DNA of 22,082 bases from Suillus spraguei (GCA_016800925.1 JABCPU010000900.1:1-22082); one strand, 5' to 3'. Numbered from the stretch's first letter, positions 1-10,007 are shown. The notes: generated from the letters alone by a model not told the origin. Program-made: numbers and translations.

Positions 1-819
1 CACCCTGGTGTCGGAGAGGTTCTTATTTCGTCAACCTCGCAAATACTTCCAGAACGAGCGTCCCTTTATGCTCTCCGCGCTCGTGGATTTGAGCCCGGCC
101 ACCCCTTCTTCACCTCCATGGATGAGATGGTGTCGTGCTACGCTGCAGCAGTCAAGAGGACCAGGCGACGGGACCATATGCTATCGCAGGCTACAGTTAC
201 GGTGGTGTTGTCGCATTTGAGGTCGCAAAGCGGCTCGAGGCCATGGGCGATGAAGTCAAGTTCACCGGTCTGATCAACATCCCTCCTCATATCGCCGACC
301 GCATGCACGAGATCGACTGGACAGGCGGCATGCTCAACTTGTCGTACTTCCTCGGTCTCGTGTCGAAGCATGATGCTAATGATCTTGCGCCTGCTCTAAG
401 ACCGATGACGAGGAAGGAGCAGCTCGAGGTGGTGTGGAAGTTGTCTCCCCTGAACGTCTCGTCGAGCTGCAGCTGACACCTGAGAAGCTCGACCACTGGG
501 TGGACATTGCCGGGTCCCTGATCGAGTGCGGAAAAGACTACAACCCGTCAGGCTCAGTTTGTAGTATTCCTTTTCTGACTTCATCACCGCTTGCTCATAT
601 TATGGGTCTTTTCAGCCGCAGTCGACGTTTTCTACGCCATCCCTCTCGCGGCAGCAAGTCGACTGGCTCAACAACCAGCTGAAGCCATGGTCTGGCTTCA
701 GCCGCGGGGAGCCATCATATACTGATGTGCCTGGGCAACACTACACGCTGATGGACTTTGACCATGTCCCGCAGTTCCAGAAGATCTTCCGTGGTCGTCT
801 TGAGGCTCGTGGCCTGTAA
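1..819 (+). CDS. atrA: Atromentin (quinone) synthetase, C-terminal thioesterase domain, 5'-partial
   Basis: This is the 3' end of an A-T-TE NRPS-like enzyme. The family joins two 4-hydroxyphenylpyruvate units into atromentin (AtrA/GreA/InvA/NPS3 type); the thioesterase performs the coupling and release. Visible are HPGVGEV at the very start, ALRARGFEPGHPFFTSMDE, the nucleophile elbow GYSYGG (Ser codon 195-197), IPPHIADRMHEIDWTGG, and PGQHYTLMDFDHV with the likely catalytic His at 739-741, then LEARGL and TAA at 817-819. One intron, 561-615 (GTAGTA...TTTTCAG). The adenylation and carrier domains are off-window. The frame is broken seven times, each explained by one base lost from a short run: near 26-28, 41-43, 65-67, 161-162, 447-450, 647 and 661. 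Protein similarity resumes at once each time, with no in-between decay. This could be a recent pseudogene, but assembly error is preferred. The family call is secure; atromentin versus another terphenylquinone rests on the TE domain alone. Confidence 0.88.
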
Positions 820-1804
820 AAATTTAGAGCGAGGTATTATTCTTGTAATCTATCTTACGCAAGTATCTATTCAATTATACTTACACCGGAGTGCATGTGT
901 CCTACACTTAATTCGTTCCACTAATATAATTGGATTGTTGTTGTCTTATGACAAAAGACCTTCATCATTTGTTTGGTTCGAATGTTGAGGTTGACCTACA
1001 GCTGCATCCTTCAAGCTGAAGTGATTTTTCTTTTGACCTCCCAGCCAAATTCCGTAAACGTCTTGTTCCGGAAAAAATTCAACAGATCCTTCGCACAGGG
1101 AATGTAATGTAACCGCGAGACCTACGAGTACTTGCGCACTATAGCAGGTGTGTATGTTATCCGAGTTCACTCAAGTGCGATGACATGCGAGGAAAGGCAT
1201 CAATAATATCATCTACCTCACACATTACATGTCTGTTTTCTCATTCAGACACTATCCAAGTTATCGGTCTGCATCCGATAGAATAGCACCGCTATCATCA
1301 TGCCAAGTTGCTGCCGTAGGATACGAATAGGGTTATCTGTGTCCTCAGGGCTCAGAATATTGGGGTGAATGGTAAACCTGGATTAACACGTAAAGGATGA
1401 GAACACCGTCAGCTGGATACAATATTCCACAAGTCCTATTCGTGAATGACGATAGCTTCAGAACCATTGGGTAGTATTAGTAGTCTGGGAGGCTTGGATC
1501 ACTGATTGGCACCTGGATCCCATGTATACCACTGAGATATTAAAGTGAGCAGGGTATTCGACATACGACATTAAAGCCTCCTCCCCAACAATGCGCTTAC
1601 TTTTCTGCATGGTCCTCTACCTCGTTCGACCACAGTTTGACTTGATGGCATTGTCTCCGCGAGAAATGTCATACGCCCGTGACCGTGAGCTGCCGGAAAC
1701 CTAATTGCACAGCGTGTTAAATACCAGTAACTCAGTTATCTCAATATCGAATGTTAGCAAAGACGCAGCTCGAAATCTGATTAATTTGTCATCTGTCTGA
1801 AACA
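820..1804. other. Intergenic, convergent 3' ends
   Basis: The synthetase (+) and the proteasome gene (-) end toward each other here. Both 3' UTRs must lie in this stretch. I see no further gene; small ORFs such as one on the minus strand at 946-1170 have no recognisable motif. GGTTCGAAT near 975 resembles a tRNA B box, but there is no matching A box or cloverleaf. Confidence 0.6.
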
Positions 1805-2852
1805 TTACATGGCGTCCGATAATTTCCTTCAGTTGTACTTCGTCTAGTATCGCAAACCTTTCTGTGCCGTGACCTGTGATGAAGTTAATTACGGATATCT
1901 GGGAGAACGTAGGGAGACACATGCCTGTGCCAACTGAACGTTGTGGTGGTCTAGTTTCTCCTCCATGACTTGCTTTAGAACTCGCAGCGTGAGTTTTTTG
2001 TGCCTCAAGCAATGTCATTTGCTGTCCAATGGTTTAGTACCCGAAAGAAAAGTTCGATGTGTGAATATTATACCTTGTGCCACTTGTCTTGTAGCTCGCT
2101 TTGTGCTGCTTCTGACCCTGACCCTATGGCTTTTGCATTATACCGCATGAAGGTACCTGAGGGATCTGTGTGGTATCTACCAAGAGTCCGCAGAGGATCA
2201 GGTTGGAACAACGTTATCCACCCGATTACACTCACAGTTGTGGTCCCAGTTCGTCGACACCAGCAATAAGCAGCGCAACACCAAACGGGCCGACTCATCA
2301 TGGCCTCTTCGTCGTGCACACTCTCACCAAATCGCAGTGCCAGATCACACACAGCCTGAGTAACACTCTCCACTTTAATCCTTTCGTCATAAGTGAAAGC
2401 GTGGTTCTGGGCGGTGACGCGTGCATGGTCGATCATTGTGCGGGCGTCAGCTGTGAGGCCTGACATTGCGCATCCTAGGTGGGTATCTATTTCCATAATC
2501 TTTTCTATGGAGCTTGATTCTAGGAGTGGGGATTGGACGCGCTTCTCTACTGCGAGAACTACGCCGTCGGGAGTGCGTACGCCAACTGTTGTCGATCCGA
2601 GCTGGAGAAGATGAGATGTGCATTGCCGTATTGTGCGATATCATGCATACCTTGATAGCTTCGATAGCATATTCGACTATATTCTTTCAGATAACAATTC
2701 CAGGATGTCGGGTTATCTAACACACCTTGGAACAATCGACCTTCTGGGGAGAAAGTGTTGACACCGCGATCTGCAAATACGATGAACATAATCATACGAA
2801 AGTGTTGAGCAGTCAGAATGGACATACCGTACTCGGAACGCGTCAAGAACAT
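1805..2852 (-). CDS. PUP2: 20S proteasome subunit alpha type-5 (PSMA5/Pup2), 7 exons
   Basis: Structural alpha subunit of the 20S proteasome outer ring (nucleus and cytosol). Exons read downward: 2852-2828, 2770-2726, 2676-2651, 2601-2236, 2176-2074, 2021-1925, 1873-1805. The joined product is about 242 aa, the normal family size. The alpha signature is complete across the first three junctions: [31 protein letters not shown], then [13 protein letters not shown]. Also seen are [54 protein letters not shown] and LLEAQK. Exon 6 ends at a GC donor (CAG|GCATGT). Four one-base indels interrupt the frame: an extra base near 2287-2291 ([13 protein letters not shown]), a T6 run at 1994-1999 that should be T5, an A3 run at 1854-1856 that should be A4, and GG at 1811-1812 that should be G and restores a GRM-stop ending. 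A proteasome core gene would not tolerate these, so they are probably sequence errors. Convergent with the synthetase. Confidence 0.93.
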
Positions 2853-2962
2853 GATTTACAGGGAGTAGATAAGTGGAAAGGTGAGGGGTTTTGCGTTAAG
2901 TGCACTTGTCGACGCGCGTCGGTCAAGCTGGCTGCGTGTGGAAAACAGTTTCCATTTGCGGA

Positions 2963-3553
2963 CTAGTTTGGCAGTTTTGGTCTTTGAGCCTTCAAACTTC
3001 GGGAGAGCTTGTTCTCCAACCTCACCTCAAAAAAAATGGTTAACTGATTCCTTTGGTGTACAGTTGAGTAGCGTTGACAACTATGTATTGGGTATCCAAA
3101 AAGCTTCATCTCAACTAAGCTGTTAAACATCATCGTAATATCATCGACAGATTCAGGTGGCAAATTCATCTCAACCTCAGCTTCAGCACGACTTGTTACA
3201 AGTTGGAGTACTCTTGATGGCGACCACTCTTGGCCCTCAAAGTCGCAGGATCTCAGCGCAATAATATTTTCCCTTGTTCCTCAGGTTCCATGAGCATATA
3301 TATGAGAAGGTGCGTGCGTATCTACAAACCATCTTATTTATTGTCTTCTCATAGCGTCGACGACAGTACCCTCCTTGTCCATGATCATCAAGTTCAATGA
3401 TGACCTCATCATCTAACTTCCAGAAGAGTGTTCAGAATTGCAAGTTGAAATAGATGGTTTAAAGCAAAGACCTCGCTTGCATGTTTTTAGCGGTGTGGTC
3501 GCGTCAGCTAGTCTCATTAGACACCAGTCGCTACGGAGATGATACATATGCAT
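2963..3553 (-). CDS. Hypothetical protein, weakly supported, apparently frameshifted
   Basis: Not recognised. On the minus strand a protein-like reading can be followed in pieces: an ATG at 3553 with HLRSDWCLMRLADATTPLK, then after a shift near 3406-3410 the segment LDDEVIIELDDHGQGGYC. After a probable intron and another shift near 3268-3275 it continues with SCDFEGQEWSPSRVLQLVTS, AEAEVEMNLPPESVDDI and MMFNSLVEMKL, with a stop at 2965-2963. The acidic, helix-like last part (about 3256-3090) is the most gene-like. Both shifts could be cured by one extra T, the same defect type seen in the neighbouring genes, but this leaves freedom to over-read. The region after MKL (low complexity, basic) may be intron or UTR. 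It would be divergent from the inositol monophosphatase with only about 120 bp between starts. Confidence 0.3.
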
Positions 3554-3672
3554 CCAGATCTACTAGTGAATCGCAAGCTTTATGGTATCAATTCCTCTCT
3601 TAGGGGTGTTCTTCCAAATCGGCCAGCCAGTTACGGCTTAGATGCGCTCAGCAGCGCTTGCTTCTGACCACT

Positions 3673-5030
3673 ATGTCAGCCGATACACAAACACTGAAGC
3701 CCGTCGACCTGCGATCTATCTTGACTTTCACTATCAAGCTCGCGCGCACTGCTGGTACATTGATTCTTGAAGGCTCGCAAGCCATTCAGTCAACTTCAGA
3801 TGTCAATGAAAAGAAAAATTCCGTTGATTTGGTTACCGAATATGATGTTGCTGTCGAGGAGCTTGTGAAGAACGAGATCGCCAAGGCTTACCCTAGCTTT
3901 AAGTTGTGAGTCTATCACGCGCAGAAACTGAATCATGCTGATCGATTTGTGATAGCATCGGAGAGGAATCATACTCCTCTGGAACACGCAATGAGCTCAC
4001 GGAGGAGCCGACATTCTGTGTTGATCCGATCGGTAGGCTACGATCTCATCGAGTTCGTTTTGATCTGACAGTGACTTTCAGATGGCACTACGAACTTTGT
4101 CCACGGCTTCCCATTCGCGTGTATTTCTCTTGGGCTGATCTACCAAAAGCGGCCCGTTCTAGGTGTCATATACAACCCCTTCCTTGATCACCTTGTACGT
4201 AGTATAATACTGTGTGACATCGACGGCAGCTGCTAACTCTTATACCAAGTATACAGGGGTCGAAGGTCAAGGATCATTCCTCACCCGTGGTAATAGCCAA
4301 CCTCTAAAATTACCCCTCACCAACCCTAAGCCCCTTCCTTCCTTGCAGAAGGCTATTCTGGGTACGTCACACGTCATGCATGAGAATACCCAAACTTACT
4401 TTCAAAGGCCTCGAATGGGGCTCCGACCGTGGCAAAAAGACCCTGATACCAAAATCCGACTCATTCTTGCGTCTTGCAGGCGATCCAGCAGATGGAATTG
4501 TAGGGGGACGGATGGCTCATTCCATACGGTCCTTGGGTAGTGCTGCACTCAATACCTCGATGGTTGCTCAAGGTGGCCTAGACTTGTACTGGTGAGCCGT
4601 ATCACTGAACATGTCACATTGTCTGACACAACGCGTTTTCTTGATGTGGATAGGGAAATCGGTTGCTGGTAAGTGTGCTGTACTTTTATGCTGATCATCA
4701 CGTTGATTCTCGACAAGGTCATGGGATGTTTGCGTAAGTAAATCTGTTATGTGTGTTCGACATCTTCAACTTACCTGTTTTTATAAGGCTGGTATTGTTA
4801 TTGCCCAAGAAGCCGGCGGTGTAGTAGTTGGATCCCACGCAGCTCTGGCGGCCGCAACAACTACTGGCTCTAGCATTGATCCTTTCAAGGTCACGCCAGA
4901 TGTCTTGACAGGTCGCAAGTATTTGATCATCCGTGCTATCGCGGACACCCCCAACGAAACGGGCAGAGAGGCGCAATTGCGGATTGCTAAGGATTTCTAC
5001 CAGACTGTGAAAGACAGTGAACCAAAATAG
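3673..5030 (+). CDS. Inositol-1-monophosphatase family protein, 8 exons, intact
   Basis: Mg2+-dependent phosphatase releasing myo-inositol and phosphate from inositol monophosphates (inositol recycling; some fungal relatives, QutG-type, sit in quinate clusters). Exons 3673-3905, 3956-4032, 4082-4194, 4250-4361, 4408-4591, 4654-4668, 4718-4733, 4788-5030 join to 330 aa with no frame break. Metal-site motifs are present: IGEE (79-82), DPIDGTTNF (101-109, both Asp ligands) and WDVCAG (247-252). GVEGQGSF and AGDPADGIVGGRMAHSIRSL fit the family's substrate-side segments. A TTG lies in frame upstream at 3658, but the ATG at 3673 (ACTATGTC) is the natural start. Exons 6 and 7 are only 15 and 16 nt and encode EIGC-W-SWDVC, which is essential for the second metal motif. 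The intron at 4195-4249 has a textbook CTAAC branch point. No signal peptide, so cytosolic. Its clean frame contrasts with most neighbours. Confidence 0.95.
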
Positions 5031-6045
5031 AGTTTTCCTCGCTGAATACTTCAAGGCGCATAGATTACGAGAGTGATCCAATGCGGTGTAGATCGACTTG
5101 CTGTATGTTCATAGACATTTCAGAGAAATAGTTCGTAAACCCCAAGGGCAGGACGCGACATTACCACCCGAACAATCCATGTTTACGGCGTCGTGCAAAT
5201 ACAGGGTGACTAGATGCATGACAACCAACGTCGAGGCTGACCAAGGAAAGACTGTTTCGCGGATGGGCCACCACAGAGCAGCTCAATGTGAGGCTCGTGT
5301 GTTGTCTCGGGCTAGTAATTACGGATGAGACCTCCATTGTATACAATCCTATCTGAAAACGTACTAAGTACTAGATATTCATTTGAGTTGGATATTTTTA
5401 TCCTAGAATCCCTATTTTAGGCTCGCCTACGACCTTCCCAAATTAGATCTGACATGCGTGGGACTCAATTATGATCGGAGCTCTTCCTATCGTCGGTTGC
5501 TTATTATTGCCTACCTGACACCAAAGTCACAGAACGCCGTATGTATGACAGAGTATGACAGCTTTGCAATCGCAAATCGCAAAGTTTAGTTGTCGTTTTC
5601 TGCAGCGTCAACTTACATCCATGAGTTTGACGCCGACACTCTAGATCCTAGACCATCAGGAGTCCCTGAAGGTGTGACCAGGAACTCTTTCGTAGATGCG
5701 GACGATTCACTCTCGACGTGGTCTCATCGTTTCAGCCCAATCCTATTTTGGAACAAAGTCAGCGCCTTGTTGACAGTAGCCAGGCCAGGTTGAGGGCTGT
5801 GACTGCAGTGCTTGATATAGCTCTTTCGGGGACACCAGTCAAGGGCCGTGGAAACAATGACTGCGGCAGTGTCTAAAACAAGCCCTCCTGGAACTGGGAC
5901 GTATCCGAGTCCGCCGTGTGACTCGCAAGTCATGCTCTCTCAAGGTGCACGGTTGCACTACTAGTTGCACTCCCCAGCCCACACTCTTCCTGTCATCCAT
6001 CCCGCCTACCCACAGACGCTCTTCTTCCTTTGAGCACAACAAGCC
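5031..6045. other. Intergenic region upstream of the DUF7137-like gene
   Basis: Holds the 3' UTR of the inositol monophosphatase and the presumed promoter of the next gene. The ORFs here (5098-5328, 5590-5793) show no recognisable motif. An ATG at 5932 is followed, one frame over, by a hydrophobic run TVALLVALPS that looks like a signal-peptide core, so a first exon of the downstream gene may lie here. Nothing else seen. Confidence 0.5.
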
Positions 6046-6783
6046 ATGGATTTTCAGCTTGATCTGCAACGCAGACAACAGAATGGAAACGCTTCAACTT
6101 CAGCCTCAGCCTCAGCCTCAGCCTCAGCCTCTGCATCACTCTCTAGCTCGGCATCTCTCGTAAATGGGAGTACCCCATTGCCGACAATTCCAACAGGAGC
6201 TCAAGTTGGATTAATCACTATAACCATGCCTCCAATCCAGTCGAACTCCTACTACAAAATTGCCCCCAGCGAATATGTTACGTTTGGGTGGAACTTTTCG
6301 AGTATTATCGTGACACCCACTGCCCTCACTGTCGCAGCAGTAGGCGCAAACGGATACACATACCCTGTGGGCCCCACTGACGGTGTCATTCCCGGGACTG
6401 CTCAGAGCGTGGTGTGGTATCCATATGGTTACCAGACCGCAAACCCTAGCCTTCCACTGGTTCAGGCCAGCTACACGCTTCATATTTGGGCCCAGGGAGG
6501 CCCTAGCGCATTCCCCTCGCCTGGTTATCTGGAACCAAATAGCGAGCTTGTGTTCGCTATGTATACACCACAGGCATACACGCCTTTAGCTAGTGGTAAG
6601 TTTGCATTCGCCAATGCGCACGGTTGATCTTATCTTTGGATATACTCAGGGTGGCAATGTGCCGGGTGCGTCTCAGGAGCGTTGCCTCAGCTTAAAATAA
6701 ACTCTGCTCTTCCCGGTGTTGTTGCGATGATTATTATAATGCTACTCTCTGGGTTCACTACCCTTCGCCGCGTTTGGGGTTGA
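6046..6783 (+). CDS. DUF7137-like surface protein with C-terminal membrane anchor
   Basis: Fungal protein of unknown function that resembles the DUF7137 family. Exons 6046-6595 and 6650-6783 give 227 aa. Order: a Gln/Asn stretch (LQRRQQNGN), a Ser/Ala linker coded by a (CAGCCT)5 tract, a compact beta-type domain beginning ITITMPPIQSNSYYKIAPSE and containing FGWNFSS, VGPTDGVIPG and FAMYTPQAYTPLASG, a CAGC motif just after the splice junction, and one transmembrane helix near the end (ALPGVVAMIIIMLLSGF). The intron keeps the frame and joins SG to WQCAGC, as expected for the family. Relatives normally start with a signal peptide; the ATG used here lacks one. A TTTTCAG acceptor at 6051-6057 would let an upstream exon splice directly to LDLQRRQ, so the true start may be further 5'. 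Most likely secretory pathway or cell surface. Function unknown. Confidence 0.78.
6101..6130 (+). repeat. Hexanucleotide repeat (CAGCCT)5, coding
   Basis: Five perfect CAGCCT units inside the DUF7137-like gene, encoding an alternating Ser-Ala linker. Length variation here would change linker length without shifting the frame. Confidence 0.95.
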
Positions 6784-7098
6784 CGTGTGATTCCCTAGGT
6801 CTGGTTTCTGGGGGATTGGAGAGGATGGTTGCATTTCATTGACTTTTATTGGATTATTATAGTTTGTAGCTGGACTGGACATTTGCATCACATGTAGACT
6901 TACTTCATGCTCATCGTTTGGCACGATAGATACGGACAGGTAATGATGTCGCACTTATGTTAACATCCGAACTCTTTGTAGGCCATACGCAGTACTACTG
7001 ACGTTGACTTTACCTGTGCAACTTGGACACTAATGACATGAGCACGTATTGCTTGGCCCGTCGCCCTGTTTATTGAATGAAACAGGAACTACATTCCC
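6784..7098. other. Intergenic, 3' flank of the DUF7137-like gene
   Basis: No gene recognised. T-rich just after the stop codon, consistent with a 3' UTR. The dispersed repeat begins at its right edge. Confidence 0.5.
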
Positions 7099-7540
7099 GT
7101 TGCATTCCAGGTACACATGGTCCAGGCAGGTGGCGGCCGTAGCCAACTACTACCGAGGTTTCAGCTTGATCAACGCCGAACAGATCCATCGGCATCCAGG
7201 GGCATGTTTGCAGGGAACTGTTTATTTCCTTGAGGGCTCGCAGCACTAGCAATATGATCTGGGAGGGTGTTGTACATTTTCTGGACTTGACTCAATTCAC
7301 TTATCGGAGTGATGGCCGAGGTGTCCGGATGATTAAGTATAGGCTGTTAGAATTCGGGGTGCAGGACCTCACAGTAAGGATAATAATGAAAGGATCTTGT
7401 TTGTCTGAGCTCTGTCAAACAAGTAAGGAGGAGAAATACATGCGAGAAACAGGTATTCTACAAGATTACGTAAGTGAATATCGGGTACGGGCAATCTTGA
7501 AAGCATGATTCCTGCTGAGTATCGGAGATTACTAGTGACA
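7099..7540 (+). repeat. Dispersed repeat, copy 1
   Basis: Diverged partner of the segment at 10281-10612, in the same orientation. Shared blocks by eye: GTTGCAT..CC..GGT.CACATGG, GCGGCC...CAACTACTACCGA, ATCGGCATCCAG.GGC, TGCAGGGAACTGTTTATT, CTAGCAATATG, TCGGAGTGA, GCCGAGG.GTCCGGAT, TCAATCTTG/GCAATCTTG and ATTCCTGCT..ATATC. Copy 1 is about 110 bases longer, the extra part lying roughly between 7365 and 7485. Many differences are C/T or A/G transitions. I see no terminal inverted repeats, target duplications or transposase, so the element class is unknown. Both copies read in the same frame through QVAA..NYYR and HRHP.ACLQGTVY. Confidence 0.78.
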
Positions 7541-8721
7541 TCAATTGAAGGTTTGTCCCGTACAGTGTATGCAGGTGGTCTAGCGCAAATGCCCTGGAGT
7601 ACCAGGAGTCCTGGTTCAATCAGAAAATCACGGTTTGAACTTTGTTGTTGTTTCCATTTCTAGTATAACAGGTACTCCGCATCAGACATCATGGTGGTGT
7701 CACGTCACGATATCGTATATGTCTTATTGCTCCACCATTTTTTTCACAATGCATGTATGCCCAGTGCCAAAACGCCCGCGGTCCCCCTAATAATGATTCA
7801 GCCTGTCTGGTACCTCTAAGTTCTCGCCCAATATCACACACTCTCGATCTCTGCATCAGGGAAAAACTCCTTCGCAAAATAGAGGTAACTTCTGATAAGT
7901 CGGTTCATCCATATTTAATGTTCATATGGGTTTAAATCCCACTGTAATGCTAGAAAGGACGAAGAACGATGACAGGGATATAGGCGCTCATCCCACCTCT
8001 TTATTTATATCTACTGGAGTCCTGGACGACTGTGCAACGTACAGCATATCTTTTTTACTCCTTTTTACGAACCGCCTAGTTCTTCCCCAATCTATGTGAC
8101 GCACGCTCGAAGATCACTATGGCGCGGTGGAAACCATGTGTCAATGTTACCCCCCGCTGCCACTATAGACTTCCCGACACTCATCGAGTCATCTGATACC
8201 AATTACTTCTTACGGTTGGAATGAGCAGGAGCATCAGTATAAAGAATGTAGCGGGGAAGAAGCCGTTGGCAAAAAAGGAATCGGCACTTGAGTACGAATG
8301 GTCGAGGAGGACGCGAGTTCAACCAGATTTTCGTGAGTGCCTTCACGCCTGTCAAATATCATACCACAAACACGAGACTACTATAGCGAGAAATCAAGGT
8401 CACAGCTCGATCAATAGATTTGTTCAACAACCCTCAGTTGATGTGAAGATATAACTCGAGTGTGCCGAAGCCATTGAGTGAGATCACCCACAGTTCTACA
8501 GGTGCGCCCACACACCACCTTTGCAACAGTGCAAGATCTCCAGTTGTGGACGGTGGGTGTCTTACCTAAGGTCAGTTACAATAAAATGTAATAGCAAGGT
8601 GTGTCTGTTGTGGACTGTGGTTTGTGAGATGTTGAATTTAAATAGGAATGCGACGGTTGGCGGAACGACAGACTTGTTTTCTCTTTCATAACACCATCTC
8701 CTCTTAACCTCCTTCGTTAAT
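7541..8721. other. Gene-poor stretch before F-box gene 1
   Basis: No gene I can support. A 77-codon ORF at 8221-8454 (basic, no motif, no introns) and smaller ORFs on both strands are not distinguishable from chance. A perfect hairpin CCAGGAGTCCTGG at 7602-7614 overlaps weak tRNA-box look-alikes. TTTAAATA at 8637-8644, about 80 bases before the next start codon, may be a TATA-type element for the F-box gene. Confidence 0.5.
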
Positions 8722-9965
8722 ATGCAGCCTCTCCTTGATGATGTTATATCCTACTCGAACGTCCGTTTAACCCCGGTCTCAGCTAGCATTGGCAAGCTGC
8801 AGAATCCTGTAAGTGCTTGGTTTTGGATGTGTTGACTTCTGGATATAATAATAAACATTTACTTCTACAGTTGGATGTGATTGTAGGCGAGAGCTCAAGC
8901 CTTGAGACGGGTGTTGGATCTCGTCGTCAGGAACTGATCGATGGGAAGGCCGATCTCACTCAGCCTAATACTTTGCGTACGGGACACTCAACGACGATTT
9001 CCCACCTTCCGACTGAAATCTTGTCGGAAATCTTCTTATACTGCTTGCCTACAGACAAGCATTTGTCGCCTACACCAAGACAGGCTCCCATCCTATTGAC
9101 CAAGATATGTCACCGGTGGAGGGAGATTGCTGTGGGTTTGCCCAGGTTATGGTGCAACCCGCTGTTGAAATTCGATGGCAGATACGACTGGGACAAACGA
9201 GCTTTCTGCTACAGGTACTGGCTCGAACGATCGAGAGGCTGTCCCCTCTCGTTGAGAATTGAGTATGACAATGAATGGAGCGAGCTACCAAGCCTGGTGC
9301 AGCCATACGTTCGACAAGTCTCGTCTCTTGCCCTTAATTTTAAGGTCGACAACGAACCCTTCATGATCGAAGACTTCGACAGACTTAAGGACCTCACCAT
9401 ACGCCGATTCCCTTTTAGTCCCACGCGGGTTATTATTCGCACTCTCTCGAAACTGCCTGTGAATCTGCGCAGCATTAATATGCCGTGTATCATGTTCAGT
9501 CGCAAGGGATTAGATCTCTTCACTGATCCCGCATGGGCCCGTCTCACACATGTCGAGATAGCCCTATCTGGAGTAGATGCATTCCCCCGGCTATTACGCC
9601 TCTGTCCTAGTGTCTCTTTCCTGGCGATATCTGGTATTTTCTGCCCCTTCCAGACTGCAGAACTTGCATTCACCCATACAAACCTTCAAACCTTGCACAT
9701 GTCTGCCATTCAATTGCAAAGATTTGGCGAGGATATTGGCCTATTCGACGTGGTCACACTCCCCAACCTTCGTGTGATTGAAGTTCTCCGGTTCAGGACG
9801 TGGCCGCACGAACAGTTCAAAGCATTTTTGACGCGGTCACGATGTCCTCTGGAGAAGCTGGTTCTCCCCGATGCGACGTGTTGCACAGCTCGGCAGCGAG
9901 CAGAACATGCTATCCTTTTTCCTTCCCTTGAAATAATTGCGGCAAGTCCGGCGGATGTGATGTGA
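8722..9965 (+). CDS. F-box domain protein (basidiomycete expanded family)
   Basis: Predicted substrate-recognition subunit of an SCF-type ubiquitin ligase. Exons 8722-8808 and 8871-9965 join through an intron with GTAAGT and CTACAG ends; the product is 393 aa and uninterrupted. The N-terminus carries a short helical lead, then a typical F-box-like core at about residues 72-120: ISHLPTEILSEIFLYCLPT followed by LTKICHRWREIAVGLPRLW, the usual mushroom pattern of cysteine/tryptophan spacing after the F-box. The remainder is a degenerate leucine-rich region (for example LTHVEIALSGVDAFPRLLRL and VVTLPNLRVIEVLRF) that would bind the target. It is somewhat shorter than the usual 450-550 aa, so the C-terminus may be truncated. 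It lies alone between two repeat copies, as many of these fast-evolving genes do. The target is unknown. Confidence 0.87.
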
Positions 9966-9996
9966 AACATTTGAATATATGTAGGCGGCTTGAAGA

Positions 9997-10007
9997 GGGG
10001 GGGGGGG
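9997..10007 (+). repeat. G11 homopolymer
   Basis: Eleven consecutive G, followed by CGAGGGG, 31 bases after the stop codon of F-box gene 1. Its length is unreliable given the homopolymer problems elsewhere in the window. It could fold as part of a G-quadruplex in the transcript 3' UTR, but this is unproven. Confidence 0.9.

Noticed and set aside
965..990. GGTTCGAAT as a tRNA B box
   Set aside because: No A box or cloverleaf partner within 80 bases on either side.
7303..7340. ATGGCCGAG string resembling the 5' part of a serine tRNA
   Set aside because: No anticodon arm, variable arm or T arm follows, and in copy 2 the string is changed. It is part of the dispersed repeat.
7571..7625. tRNA- or SINE-like A box (TGGTCTAGCGC) and B box (GGTTCAATC)
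   Set aside because: The spacing is too short (37 bases start to start), there is no acceptor stem or T-stem pairing, and the other repeat copy lacks both boxes. The CCAGGAGTCCTGG palindrome explains part of the look.
8221..8454. 77-codon basic ORF
   Set aside because: Length is compatible with chance; no motif, splice structure or neighbouring promoter to support it.
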